From Schaalia sp. ZJ405 (GTDB lineage Bacteria > Actinomycetota > Actinomycetes > Actinomycetales > Actinomycetaceae): DNA of 64,000 bases. Of the stretch, positions 29,036 to 38,200 are shown piece after piece (the stretch's first letter is position 1; every line of letters begins with the position of its first letter). Position numbers and translations under genes: made by a program. The DNA is taken from assembly GCF_011038885.2 (NCBI RefSeq), contig NZ_CP064952.1, forward strand, positions 992,001-1,056,000. The letters are read 5' to 3'. The notes beneath the pieces are model-generated. The model saw only the letters and a program-made list of their open reading frames with translations. It made no database searches and was not told where the DNA came from.

Positions 29036-29064
29036 CGCCCGCTATCGACTTGGGATAGCGGGCG
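29036..29064 (+). terminator. Terminator hairpin after def
   Basis: An 11-base perfect stem (CGCCCGCTATC at 29036-29046, complement at 29054-29064) with a seven-base loop. It ends the proS-def message, about 115 bases after the def stop. Confidence 0.75.
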
Positions 29065-29162
29065 CGAACGCGTATCCTAGGTGAAGACACCGTGAATCAT
29101 TGGTTTCTCAGGTTGATGAGGGCGTAGGGGAAGACGATCCTCAACAGCAACCGGAGGTCACA

Positions 29163-29666
29163 ATGAAAGGGACATATACCCGCGGTGTACTTTTCGTGCA
29201 TTCAACACCGCCCGCACTATGTCCACACATTGAGTGGGCAGTCGGCACCGCGCTCGGTCAGGAGATTCATCTCCAGTGGACCGATCAGGATGCTGCCCCC
29301 GGAATGGTGCGCTGCGAATTCTCCTGGGTCGGACAAACGGACTCAGGAGCGCGGATCGCCTCAGCATTACGCGGCTGGGAACACCTGCGCTACGAAGTCA
29401 CGGAGGAACCAACCGCCCTAAGTGACGGAGGCCGGTGGTGCCACACGCCGTCGCTGGGGATCTTCCATTCCCAAATGGACACGGTCGGTAATGTCGTTGT
29501 TCCCGAAGATCGTGTTCGCGCAGCAATTGAACGCGCCCATTCCTACGAGGAACTGCGTGAAGCGCTTGACCTTGCCCTAGGGCAAGCATGGGATGACGAA
29601 CTTGAACCCTTCCGTCATGCGGGAGCTGGTGCTCCCGTGCGCTGGCTCAACAACCGCGTCGGCTAG
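29163..29666 (+). CDS. DUF3145-family protein
   Basis: A 167-residue protein of an actinobacteria-specific family of unknown function. The sequence from RGVLFVHSTPPALCPHIEWA through CEFSWVGQTDSGARIASALRGW to the closing DPALGQAWDDELEPFRHAG-like segment is typical. In streptomycetes a DUF3145 gene lies next to the type II fatty-acid synthase genes, acpP included; here it is followed by an acyl-carrier-like gene but no fab genes. ATG 29163 has a GGAGG site. It reads as the remains of that neighbourhood. Confidence 0.85.
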   Translation: MKGTYTRGVLFVHSTPPALCPHIEWAVGTALGQEIHLQWTDQDAAPGMVRCEFSWVGQTDSGARIASALRGWEHLRYEVTEEPTALSDGGRWCHTPSLGIFHSQMDTVGNVVVPEDRVRAAIERAHSYEELREALDLALGQAWDDELEPFRHAGAGAPVRWLNNRVG

Positions 29667-29685
29667 TCACGCGGAGGACACGACT

Positions 29686-30039
29686 ATGGGAACCATCGCT
29701 GAACTTCTCGGGTACTCTCTCGAACCTGACCCCGATGCCACGGGCGCTGATTCGGGGGAAAATGCGGGCTCGTCCTCGGTCATTGACGCGGGAGCGAATG
29801 AGAAAGCTGATGAGCAGCGGGAAGTCGCGATGGCGATTGTTCTCGATGAATGCGACCTTGCTCCCGCGCAGGCGCGTGCAGATCTTACTCTCCGTGAAGA
29901 CCTTGAGATGGATGATCTTGTGCTCTATGCGATTGTGTCGCGGATGGAACATGAGATGAAAACATCGTTGAGTGACGACGAGGTGCGCAGTTGGGTCACT
30001 CTCGGTGATCTCCTTGACGCGGCAGCTGCCGTTGGGTAA
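29686..30039 (+). CDS. Acyl-carrier-protein-like protein lacking the phosphopantetheine serine
   Basis: A 117-residue acidic protein. The C-terminal 70 residues align by eye with acyl carrier proteins: LTLREDLEMDDLVLYAIVSRMEHEM ... LSDDEVRSWVTLGDLLDAA has the helix pattern and the closing (T)xGD(L/A) motif. In true ACPs the start of helix 2 is DSL with the attachment Ser; here it reads DDL, so no phosphopantetheine arm can be added. An acidic Ser/Gly linker of about 40 residues precedes the domain. ATG 29686 has GGAGG nine bases upstream. Likely a carrier-derived regulatory or structural protein; function unknown. Confidence 0.65.
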   Translation: MGTIAELLGYSLEPDPDATGADSGENAGSSSVIDAGANEKADEQREVAMAIVLDECDLAPAQARADLTLREDLEMDDLVLYAIVSRMEHEMKTSLSDDEVRSWVTLGDLLDAAAAVG

Positions 30040-30279
30040 ATCTCTGCCAGAGCTTTCTCGCCGACGTGCTGATGCGTTGTCACGGATGGTGCTGCGCCTC
30101 CCCTCACGGCGAACTTTCCTGAAAATATGCCAATTTTTTAAGGTTCGCGGTGCTCAATTGTGCGATGCCTGACAGTATCAGATGATGAGAAAAACGCGAT
30201 GAATCGCCCTTTTGTGGAGGCGAGAGTCCTATATAGTTAGGACGAAAGTACTAGCTTCCAACGAAGGAAGAGCAACAGC
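30040..30279. promoter_or_regulatory. aspA upstream region with a palindrome overlapping a -10 element
   Basis: No gene. At 30226-30243 the palindrome GTCCTA-N6-TAGGAC encloses TATAGT, a -10-like hexamer at 30232-30237, so a protein bound there would block transcription. GAAGGAAGAG just before ATG 30280 is the aspA ribosome site. An AT-rich patch (CAATTTTTTAAGG) lies near 30130. Confidence 0.5.
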
Positions 30280-31755
30280 ATGACGATGGCGTCTCGTACA
30301 GAAAAGGATCTCCTCGGAACGCGGGAGGTTCCTCTTGAAGCATACTGGGGAATTCACACCCTCAGGGCAACAGAGAATTACCAGTTCTCCGGGCAAGTGA
30401 TTGGTGACGAACCTGCATTTGTCCGCGGAATGGTTCAGGTCAAGAAGGCCTCGGCCCTTGCGAATCATGAACATGGAATTCTCTCTGATGAAATCACCGA
30501 TGCGATCGTCTGGGCGTGCGATCAAGTCCTCGATGACGGACGATGCATGGATCAATTCCCCATCGACGTTTTCCAGGGTGGCGCTGGAACCAGCGTCAAT
30601 ATGAATACGAACGAGGTGATCGCCAACCTCGCCCTTGAACATCTGGGATACGCACGAGGGCGCTACGATGTGATCCACCCGAATGACCACGTCAACAAGT
30701 CACAATCAACGAATGACGCGTATCCCACGGGCTTTAGGCTCGGCGTGTACGCCAGAGTTGACGATCTCCAGGCTGAACTTGCTCGACTCATCGACGCGCT
30801 ACGCTCCAAAGGGCATCAGTTCAGCGACATCATCAAAATGGGGCGCACGCAGCTCCAAGATGCCGTTCCTATGAGCCTGGGGAACGAATTCACTGCCTTC
30901 GCTGTGCTCCTCGAAGAAGAGATCGCTCGTCTGCGAAATAACTCGGCGCTCCTGCTTGAAGTGAACCTCGGAGCCACGGCCATTGGAACGGGACTGAATA
31001 CTCCCACCGGCTACCAGGAAACCGTGGTGGGAATTCTTCGTAACGTGACCGGCCTACCAATCCAAGGGGCACACAACCTCATCGAAGCAACATCGGACAC
31101 GGGTGCGTATGTGTCGGTGCATGCTGCGCTCAAACGCCTCGCAGTGAAACTGTCGAAGATCTGTAATGACCTGCGGCTCCTGTCATCGGGTCCGCGTGCG
31201 GGGCTGGGGGAGATTCGCCTTCCCGAACGCGCCGCCGGTTCCTCGATCATGCCCGCGAAAGTCAACCCCATCATTCCCGAGGTTGTCAACCAGGTGTGCT
31301 TCAAGGTCATCGGTAATGACATGACGGTGACTTTTGCTGCCGAGGCCGGGCAGCTTCAGCTCAACGTCATGGAGCCCGTTATCGGTCAGTCGATCTTCGA
31401 GTCCCTTCACCTGTTGATTCGTGCCACGCGGACGCTTCGTGAGCTGTGCATTACTGACATCGAGGCGAACGAGGAAGTCTGTCGTCACAATGTCCTCAAT
31501 TCCATTGGCATTGTTACCTACCTCAACGAGGTCATCGGTCATGCTAATGGTGATCTTGTTGGTCGTGAATGTGCGCGCTCTGGACGTAATGTTCGTGAGG
31601 TTGTCCTTGAGATGGGTCTTCTTGATGAGCGGGCTCTCGATGAACTTCTTTCCGTGGAGAATCTCCTGCGGCCACAATACCGCGATGCGCGTTACTACTC
31701 CGGTGCGGATCCGTCGGTCAGTGTTGTGGAGGAGTCCGACCTCGAAGATAAATGA
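30280..31755 (+). CDS. aspA: Aspartate ammonia-lyase
   Basis: Converts aspartate to fumarate and ammonia, a route into fumarate respiration for anaerobic or facultative growth. The 491-residue protein of the fumarase/aspartase superfamily has [46 protein letters not shown] and the [20 protein letters not shown] signature loop with the catalytic Ser. Fumarase class II is the nearest alternative, but the N-terminal DLLG.REVP.EAYWG form is that of aspartases. A monocistronic gene with its own promoter region. Confidence 0.93.
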   Translation: MTMASRTEKDLLGTREVPLEAYWGIHTLRATENYQFSGQVIGDEPAFVRGMVQVKKASALANHEHGILSDEITDAIVWACDQVLDDGRCMDQFPIDVFQGGAGTSVNMNTNEVIANLALEHLGYARGRYDVIHPNDHVNKSQSTNDAYPTGFRLGVYARVDDLQAELARLIDALRSKGHQFSDIIKMGRTQLQDAVPMSLGNEFTAFAVLLEEEIARLRNNSALLLEVNLGATAIGTGLNTPTGYQETVVGILRNVTGLPIQGAHNLIEATSDTGAYVSVHAALKRLAVKLSKICNDLRLLSSGPRAGLGEIRLPERAAGSSIMPAKVNPIIPEVVNQVCFKVIGNDMTVTFAAEAGQLQLNVMEPVIGQSIFESLHLLIRATRTLRELCITDIEANEEVCRHNVLNSIGIVTYLNEVIGHANGDLVGRECARSGRNVREVVLEMGLLDERALDELLSVENLLRPQYRDARYYSGADPSVSVVEESDLEDK

Positions 31756-31878
31756 CGGGAGGATCGCCAGGAATCGGCGGTGGTGTGATCACCAATCAGC
31801 TCTGAAGTTGGCGGTGAAATGAACACACGTATTTGTGTGTTGGGCCACAAATGCTGCGGAATGTGTCATACTGAGAGT
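31756..31878. other. Gap after aspA: hairpin and promoter-like element
   Basis: Holds a perfect inverted repeat AACACAC-N6-GTGTGTT at 31822-31841, probably the aspA terminator, and a -10-like TCATACT (31866-31872) preceded by TG, placed to start the structured RNA at about 31879. No clear -35. Confidence 0.5.
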
Positions 31879-32037
31879 GCACGTCGGGATCACACCCCAA
31901 AGCACCAAATGAAGAGCATACGAGAGCCAAAGATGCCGCTCTAATCAGCGTGGGACGTCATCCCTGACGTGCAACAACTTCATCGCACACAATAACGGCA
32001 GGTCCGCCCATACGGGCGAACCTGCCGTTACTGTGTG
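31879..32037 (+). ncRNA. Candidate structured small RNA with its own terminator
   Basis: No coding frame. From about 31879 to 31975 the 5' sequence GCACGTCGGGAT pairs with ATCCCTGACGTGC (one bulge), closing a roughly 95-base domain with inner AGAG/CUCU pairing around GAGCATACGAGAGCC. Directly behind it is a very strong hairpin at 31986-32037 (stem of about 23 pairs with few mismatches, arms CACACAATAACGGCAGG... and its complement), which could terminate both this RNA and convergent aceE. A -10-like element sits seven bases before the 5' end. Promoter, folded body and terminator in that order suggest a trans-acting RNA; I cannot assign a known family. Confidence 0.5.
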
Positions 32038-32087
32038 ATCTCAAAACCCACGACGCGGATTCACGTGATCTTTCGCGAAGCCATCAT

Positions 32088-32113
32088 CGATCGCTGATCG
32101 CTGATCGCTGATA
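32088..32113. repeat. Seven-base tandem repeat downstream of aceE
   Basis: GATCGCT repeats about three and a half times head to tail (GATCGCTGATCGCTGATCG and onward), about 40 bases after the aceE stop, in the untranslated tail of that message. Confidence 0.85.
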
Positions 32114-32150
32114 GTCCGTGTTTGGCGTGAGGCACCGTGATTGCGGATCC

Positions 32151-34949
32151 TCAGTCGTGGTGGTCATGGTCATGGTCGTGAGCATCTTGCACTCCGATCG
32201 CGTAGTTGAAAATCTCGTAGCGATCAATGGCCTGCTGAACCACGCTGCGGTCAATTTCTCCACGATCAGCCAACGCAGCCAAGGTGCGTACCACCATCGT
32301 TTCAGCATCGATGTGGAAGAACCTCCGGGCGGCGCGGCGCGTGTCCGCAATGCCGAAACCGTCGGCACCGAGCACCCGATAGTCACCGGGAACCCACGGG
32401 CGAATCATGTCTTGCGTCAGCGAATCAAAGTCCGAAGTCGCAATGAACGGACCTTCGGCACCTGAGAGCTTCTGCGTGAGGTACGCGGCGCGGGGTTCCT
32501 CATTCGGATGCAGATAGTTGTGTTCATCAGCTTCAAGACCATCACGTCGCAATTCAGACCACGACGTAACAGACCATACCGCCGCGTCAACACCCCAGTC
32601 ATCCTGTAGGAGAGTCTTCGCTTGACGCGCCCACGGCACTCCCACACCCGAGGCGAGGAGCTGAACCTTTGGCCCCCCGGCAAAGGAATGGTCGTCGACT
32701 TTGTAAATGCCTTTGAGGAGGCCCTCAACGTCAAGGTTTTCCGGCTCAGCAGGCTGGTGAATTGGCTCGTTGTACACCGTGAGGTAGTACATGACGTTGG
32801 GATCACGCTCATCGCCCTCGCCGTACATTCGCTTGAGACCGTCTTCCATGATGTAGCGGATCTCGTAGGCGTAGGCGGGATCGTAGTTGACGAAGGCGTG
32901 GTTTGTTGATGCCAACACATGCGAGTTGCCGTCCATGTGTTGGAGTCCCTCGCCGGCAAGGGTTGTACGACCTGCCGTTGCGCCGATAACAAAACCACGG
33001 GCTAGCTGGTCACCGGCAGCCCAGAACTGGTCGCCTGTACGCTGGAAACCGAACATCGAATAGAAGATGTACACGGGAACGATCGGCAGATTATGCGTTG
33101 TATACGCCGTTCCGGCTACCTGGAATGCCGCAGCCGAGCCGGCCTCGGTAATGCCCGTGTGAAGGACCTGACCCTGCTCGGATTCCTTGTAGGAGAGCAT
33201 CATGTCGGCATCAACGGCGGTGTAGTTCTGACCGTGCGTGTTGAAAATCTTCGCGGAGGGGAAGATCGCATCCAGGCCGAAGGTTCGTGCTTCGTCAGGA
33301 ATGATCGGAACGAAGTATTTGCCAACTTCCTTGTCCTTGAAGAGGTCCTTAAGGAGGCGAACGAGCGCCATCGTTGTGGCAACTTCAAGCGGTCCGGAAC
33401 CCTTGGATAGGCCTGCAAAGGGCTTCGTTGGCAGTGCGGGCAGCTTCGGGTCACGGTCATCACGACGCTCCGGCAGCCATCCGCCGAGCTTTTCGCGACG
33501 TTCCTTCATGTACAGCAGAGCCGGGTGGTCCTGCGGCGGCAAGTAGTAGGGCGGCATGTACGGATCGCGTTCAAGTTCCTCATCGGTGATGGGGATCTGT
33601 AGGCGATCGCGAAGGTTTTTCGCATCCTCAAGCGTGAGCTTCTTCATCTGGTGCGTTGAGTTACGACCGGCGAAGTGTGAGCCCAGAGCGTAGCCCTTGA
33701 TCGTGTGGGCGAGGATGACGGTTGGCTGGCCGGTGTGCTCCATCGCGGCCTTGTAAGCGGCATATACCTTGCGATAGTCATGGCCGCCGCGCTGGAGTGC
33801 CCAAATTTGCTCGTCGGTCCAATTTTCAACCATTGCTTTCGTGCGCGGGTCACGACCGAAGAAGTGTTCGCGGACGTAGGCACCGTCGTTGGCCTTGAAG
33901 GTCTGGTAGTCACCGTCAAGGGTTTCATTCATGACGTTGATCAGGGCATTGTCCTTGTCGGTGGCCAGAAGCTGATCCCAGCCTCGACCCCAGATCACCT
34001 TGATCACGTTCCACCCGGCACCCTTGAAGAATGCTTCGAGTTCCTGAATGATCTTGCCGTTTCCACGCACCGGACCGTCGAGGCGCTGGAGGTTACAGTT
34101 GATGACGAAGGTCAGGTTATCAAGACCTTGCTGTGCGGCCAGTTGGAGCATTCCACGCGATTCGGGTTCGTCCATTTCACCGTCGCCGATGAAGGCCCAC
34201 GTGTGCTGCTGGGACGTGTCTTTGATTCCGCGCAGATGCAGGTAGCGGTCAAACCACGCCTGGTAGATCGCTTCAGCGGGGCCGAGGCCGAGCGAAACGG
34301 TTGGATACTCCCAGAAGTCCTCCATCTGGCGGGGGTGGGGGTATGAGGGAATGCCGTGCTCGTTCGATGCCTGCTGACGGAAGCCATCCATCTGTTCTTC
34401 GGTGATGCGGCCTTCAACGAATGCGCGTGCGTAGGGGCCAGGGGAGGCATGGCCCTGGAAGAACACATGGTCACCGCCGCCGGGATGGTCTTTGCCGCGG
34501 AAGAAGTGGTTGAGACCGACCTCGTACAAAGTGGCAACGGATGCGTAGGAGGAAATGTGCCCGCCGACTTTAACTCCGGGGCGCTGCGCGCGCGTAACCA
34601 TCACGGCGGCGTTCCATCGAATCCATCGACGGTATTGGCGTTCTGTTGCTTCGTCTCCGGGGAAGTAGGGTTCCTGGTCAACGGGAATCGTGTTGACGTA
34701 GGGGGTGGTGTATTCCTGCGGGAGCTGGACGCCTTCTCGTCGTGCTTTATCGAGCATATGGAGGAGGATGTATCGGGCGCGCGGTCCGCCCTTCTCTTCA
34801 ATGAGTCCCGACAGAGATTCAACCCATTCAGCGGTTTCCTGAGGATCGTTATCCGGGACTTGTCTGAGAAGTCCGTTGACGACGGGAGGATGTTTCTCGC
34901 TCAATTGACTCGCGCCTTCCTTTTCCTTGTGGAGTTGCGTGGCAGACAC
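32151..34949 (-). CDS. aceE: Pyruvate dehydrogenase E1 component, homodimeric type
   Basis: Decarboxylates pyruvate with thiamine diphosphate and loads the lipoyl arm of E2. The 932-residue protein is the single-chain AceE form: [23 protein letters not shown], the thiamine-diphosphate motif [14 protein letters not shown] ... [15 protein letters not shown], and the C-terminal transketolase-type domain with GLDAIFPS and SELRRDG. It starts at GTG 34949. The last dozen residues are Asp/His-rich ([10 protein letters not shown]), which is unusual and could bind metal. lipA and lipB, needed for the lipoyl arm, are 9-11 kb away. E2 and E3 are not in the window. Confidence 0.96.
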   Translation of the reverse strand: MSATQLHKEKEGASQLSEKHPPVVNGLLRQVPDNDPQETAEWVESLSGLIEEKGGPRARYILLHMLDKARREGVQLPQEYTTPYVNTIPVDQEPYFPGDEATERQYRRWIRWNAAVMVTRAQRPGVKVGGHISSYASVATLYEVGLNHFFRGKDHPGGGDHVFFQGHASPGPYARAFVEGRITEEQMDGFRQQASNEHGIPSYPHPRQMEDFWEYPTVSLGLGPAEAIYQAWFDRYLHLRGIKDTSQQHTWAFIGDGEMDEPESRGMLQLAAQQGLDNLTFVINCNLQRLDGPVRGNGKIIQELEAFFKGAGWNVIKVIWGRGWDQLLATDKDNALINVMNETLDGDYQTFKANDGAYVREHFFGRDPRTKAMVENWTDEQIWALQRGGHDYRKVYAAYKAAMEHTGQPTVILAHTIKGYALGSHFAGRNSTHQMKKLTLEDAKNLRDRLQIPITDEELERDPYMPPYYLPPQDHPALLYMKERREKLGGWLPERRDDRDPKLPALPTKPFAGLSKGSGPLEVATTMALVRLLKDLFKDKEVGKYFVPIIPDEARTFGLDAIFPSAKIFNTHGQNYTAVDADMMLSYKESEQGQVLHTGITEAGSAAAFQVAGTAYTTHNLPIVPVYIFYSMFGFQRTGDQFWAAGDQLARGFVIGATAGRTTLAGEGLQHMDGNSHVLASTNHAFVNYDPAYAYEIRYIMEDGLKRMYGEGDERDPNVMYYLTVYNEPIHQPAEPENLDVEGLLKGIYKVDDHSFAGGPKVQLLASGVGVPWARQAKTLLQDDWGVDAAVWSVTSWSELRRDGLEADEHNYLHPNEEPRAAYLTQKLSGAEGPFIATSDFDSLTQDMIRPWVPGDYRVLGADGFGIADTRRAARRFFHIDAETMVVRTLAALADRGEIDRSVVQQAIDRYEIFNYAIGVQDAHDHDHDHHD

Positions 34950-35244
34950 GCCCTCGTGCGTTACTCACATATTGTCCCTCTGACGGGCCTGAAATGCGAG
35001 CGAATGTGGGACTTCTGACCCAACATGAGGGGTATCGGACAGCGCGCGGCGCCTGAGATGAGTTTCAGGGGCGAGGGCGAAGGGCTTTTTCTTTATGGGG
35101 GTTCTTGTTGGTAGTTGGGTTTTTGGTGGGGGGTGTGGGGTGGCTCCGGCAGGTGTTGTTTCTGCCGGGGCCACTTTGTTGTGTCACTGCTCAGCGTGAG
35201 GGGGGTTGGTGTGATGGTGATTCCTTCACGCTGTGTGTGGTGTG
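34950..35244. other. Gene-free region between adhesin end and aceE start
   Basis: Holds the aceE promoter region (upper end) and the adhesin terminator (lower end). G/T-rich on the plus strand. I see no coding frame with family support and no clear aceE promoter. Confidence 0.5.
35140..35174 (-). terminator. Terminator of the adhesin gene
   Basis: A 13-base stem (CTGCCGGGGCCAC at 35162-35174 with 35140-35152, one G-U pair) and a nine-base loop, about 70 bases after the adhesin stop. Confidence 0.8.
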
Positions 35245-38200
35245 TTAGTCCTCCAAGCGTCGGCGTCGGTGTCGTTGGATAAGGAGTGTTCCGAGGATGA
35301 GGAGGCTTGCTCCGAGTGTTCCTGTGATTAGGGTGTTGGTGCCGGTGTGTGCCAGGGTGGGGATTTTCTTGTTGACCACTGTGCCCAGGTCCACTGTTTC
35401 ACCGTGTGTGGTGATTTGCGCGGACAACCTGTGGGTGGTGTTGCGGTATCCCTTGGGGGCGTGTGTTTCCACAACCGTGTATTTGCCGTAGGCAACCCTG
35501 GTGAACACAAGCGTGCCATCTTTACTGGTGGTTTGGGTGTCTGCGACGTGTCCGTCGTGGCGACGTAACTCAAACACAGCACCTGCTAGGGGTGTGCCGG
35601 TGTCACTGACCTTGGTCAGGGTGATGTTGCCGTGGATGAGGGTGTTGGTCACGGTGTACCCATCACCAGCACTCCCAGTGACAGCCGTGTCGTATCCCTT
35701 GACTGGGTCCTCAACAACCGTGTACTGGATTTCCTTACCCGCGGTGTTGGTGTCAAGACCAGTGAAGACTCCAGTCCACGTGTCCTTGGCGGTCAGAGTC
35801 AGGGTCTTGCCCGTCTCCACACCATCAGCAACCAGCTTGACAGTCACCTCGGTGGGGCGCACACCATCCTGATCGTCCGCGTCATCCCACACCTTCGACA
35901 CCACAATGTCACGCTTGGCGGCCTTGTGGGTGTTGGTGACGGTCAGACCCGCTGTCATCGACCCCGAATAGGACGGGGTGTATTCCTTGACCGGATCTTC
36001 GGCCACGGTGTATTGGATTTCTTTACCGGCCTTGTTTGTGTCAAGACCAGTGAAGACTCCAGTCCACGCGTCCTTAGCATTCAGGGTGAGGGTTTTGCCT
36101 GTGTCCACACCGTTTGCGAGCAGCTTGATGGTCACTGAGTCTGGGCGAATAGCGTCTTGGTTATCCGCATCCTCCCACACCTTGGTGACCTTAATGTCAC
36201 GCTTGGTGACCTTGTGGGTGTTGGTCACGGTGAGGCCATCTTTCATTGTCCCGCCGTACTCAGCCGTGTAGTTAGCGACCTTGTCCTCAGCTACGGTGTA
36301 CTGGATTTCTTTGCCGGCCTTGTTTGTCTCAAGGCCGGTGAAGGTCCCAGACCACTTGCCGTCAGCGGTCAGAGTCAGTGTCTTGCCCGTGTCTTTACCA
36401 TCGGCGCGCAATTTCACTGTGACTGAGTCTGGGCGAATACCATCCTGGTTATCCGCGTCATCCCACACCTTGGTCACCACAATGTCACGTGTAGCGACCT
36501 CGTGGGTGTTGGTGACAGTCAGACCATCTTTCATCGAACCCGAATAGGACGCCGTGTACCCCTCAACCGCATCCTCGGCCACGGTGTAGTGGATTTCTTT
36601 ACCGGCCTTGTTGGTGTCAAGACCAGTAAAGGTTCCAGCCCACTTACCCTCAGCATCCAGGGTGAGTGTCTTGCCCGTGTCCACACCATCAGCAACCAGC
36701 TTGACAGTCACCTCGGTGGGGCGAATAGCGTCTTGGTTACCCGCATCATCCCACACCTTGCTGACATTAATAGCACGTGTGCCGTGCTGGTGAGTGTTCG
36801 TCACCGTAAACCCATCAGCAAGCTTTCCATTAACCGTTGAGGTGTAACCGGTCATGTCCTCTTCGCTTACGGTGTAGGTGATGGGGTTGCCGTGATTGTC
36901 GTAGGTGGGCAGGTCGGTGAAGGAGAATGTTCCATCCCCGTTGGCATCTACTGGAATCATGGCGCCGGTGGGGGTGCCGTTACTGATCAGACGCACCGTC
37001 GCTGTTGCGGGACGCACACCATCTTGGTTGTTGTTGTCCACCCACACAACGGTGCCACTGACCGTGATCGTGGGGTTCACCAGCGTGTTTGTCACGGTAA
37101 ACGCGTGACCTTGACTAGTCACCGCGACAGTGTAGTCATGACCCCCAGCAGTTAACGTCCCCGTCGTGGTGACCAGCCCATTGTCGGTGACCTCACCGAC
37201 CGTATAGACGATCTCACGACCACCATCGTATTGGGGCAGACCCGTAAAGGTGTGCTGCCAGTTATTCCCAGCATTAACATCCTGCTGTTGGGTAACCTGA
37301 CCGTCGGCCAGTAGTGCGAGACGCACCTGGGGAGCATGATCGGGGAGAATCCCAGACCATGCTTTTGTTGCCGACACCGACACCTGACCGGTGATCGTGT
37401 TGGTCACGGTGAACCCAGTGGCTGCTGTGCCTGAGGTTACTGACTCATAATGGTCAACCGCGTCTTCAACCACCTCATATGTGATGGGTTGACCGGGAGC
37501 CTTGAACTTCGCCAGTCCCGTAAACGAAGCTGTCCACTGGTTCCCAGCATTGAGCGTCAGTGACTTGCCAGCCACCGCGGTGCCATCAGCTTTAAGGCTG
37601 ACCGTCACCGATGCTGGACGCAGGTTCTTCGCATTACCATTATCAACCCACACCTTCGACACCGGCACATCAACAACCGCAGGAACATGCGTATTACGCA
37701 GCGTCAGGCCGTTGGTCATTGTTCCGCCGGGTGTTGTTGTGTAGTCGGTGATCGCGTTCTGCCTGACGGTGTAGGTGATGGGGGTGCCGTTGTTGTTGAC
37801 CTCGAGGTTGTTGAAGGTTGCGGACCAGTTGTTGTCTGCATTCAAGGTTGCGGTCTTGTCCGTTTCCACACCATCGGCAAGCAATGTGACGGTTACAGAG
37901 GTTGGACGAATACCGTCCTGATTCTCATTGTCGGAGAAGGTTGCCGACACGCTGACAGAACGCCGAGCAACCTGGTGCGTGTTCGTCACGGTGTATCCGT
38001 TAGCGGCTGTTCCGCTGACTTGCGAGGTGTACCCATCGGGTACTGTGGTTTCTTCAACTGTGTAGGCAATCTGTGTGCCTTGGGGGGTGTAGGCACGCAA
38101 GCCCTCGAATGTGGCTGTCCAGTGGTTGCCAGCATTGAGCTTGACCGATTTACCAGCCGATGTGCCGTCAGCTTTGAGAGTGATTGTCACTTCGCTTGGG

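Noticed and set aside
33705..34346. Long antisense frame opposite aceE
   Set aside because: Codon bias of the aceE strand; no family resemblance or ribosome site.
35640..36800. CRISPR-like array
   Set aside because: 288-bp units with no unique spacers; they code for Cna_B domains.
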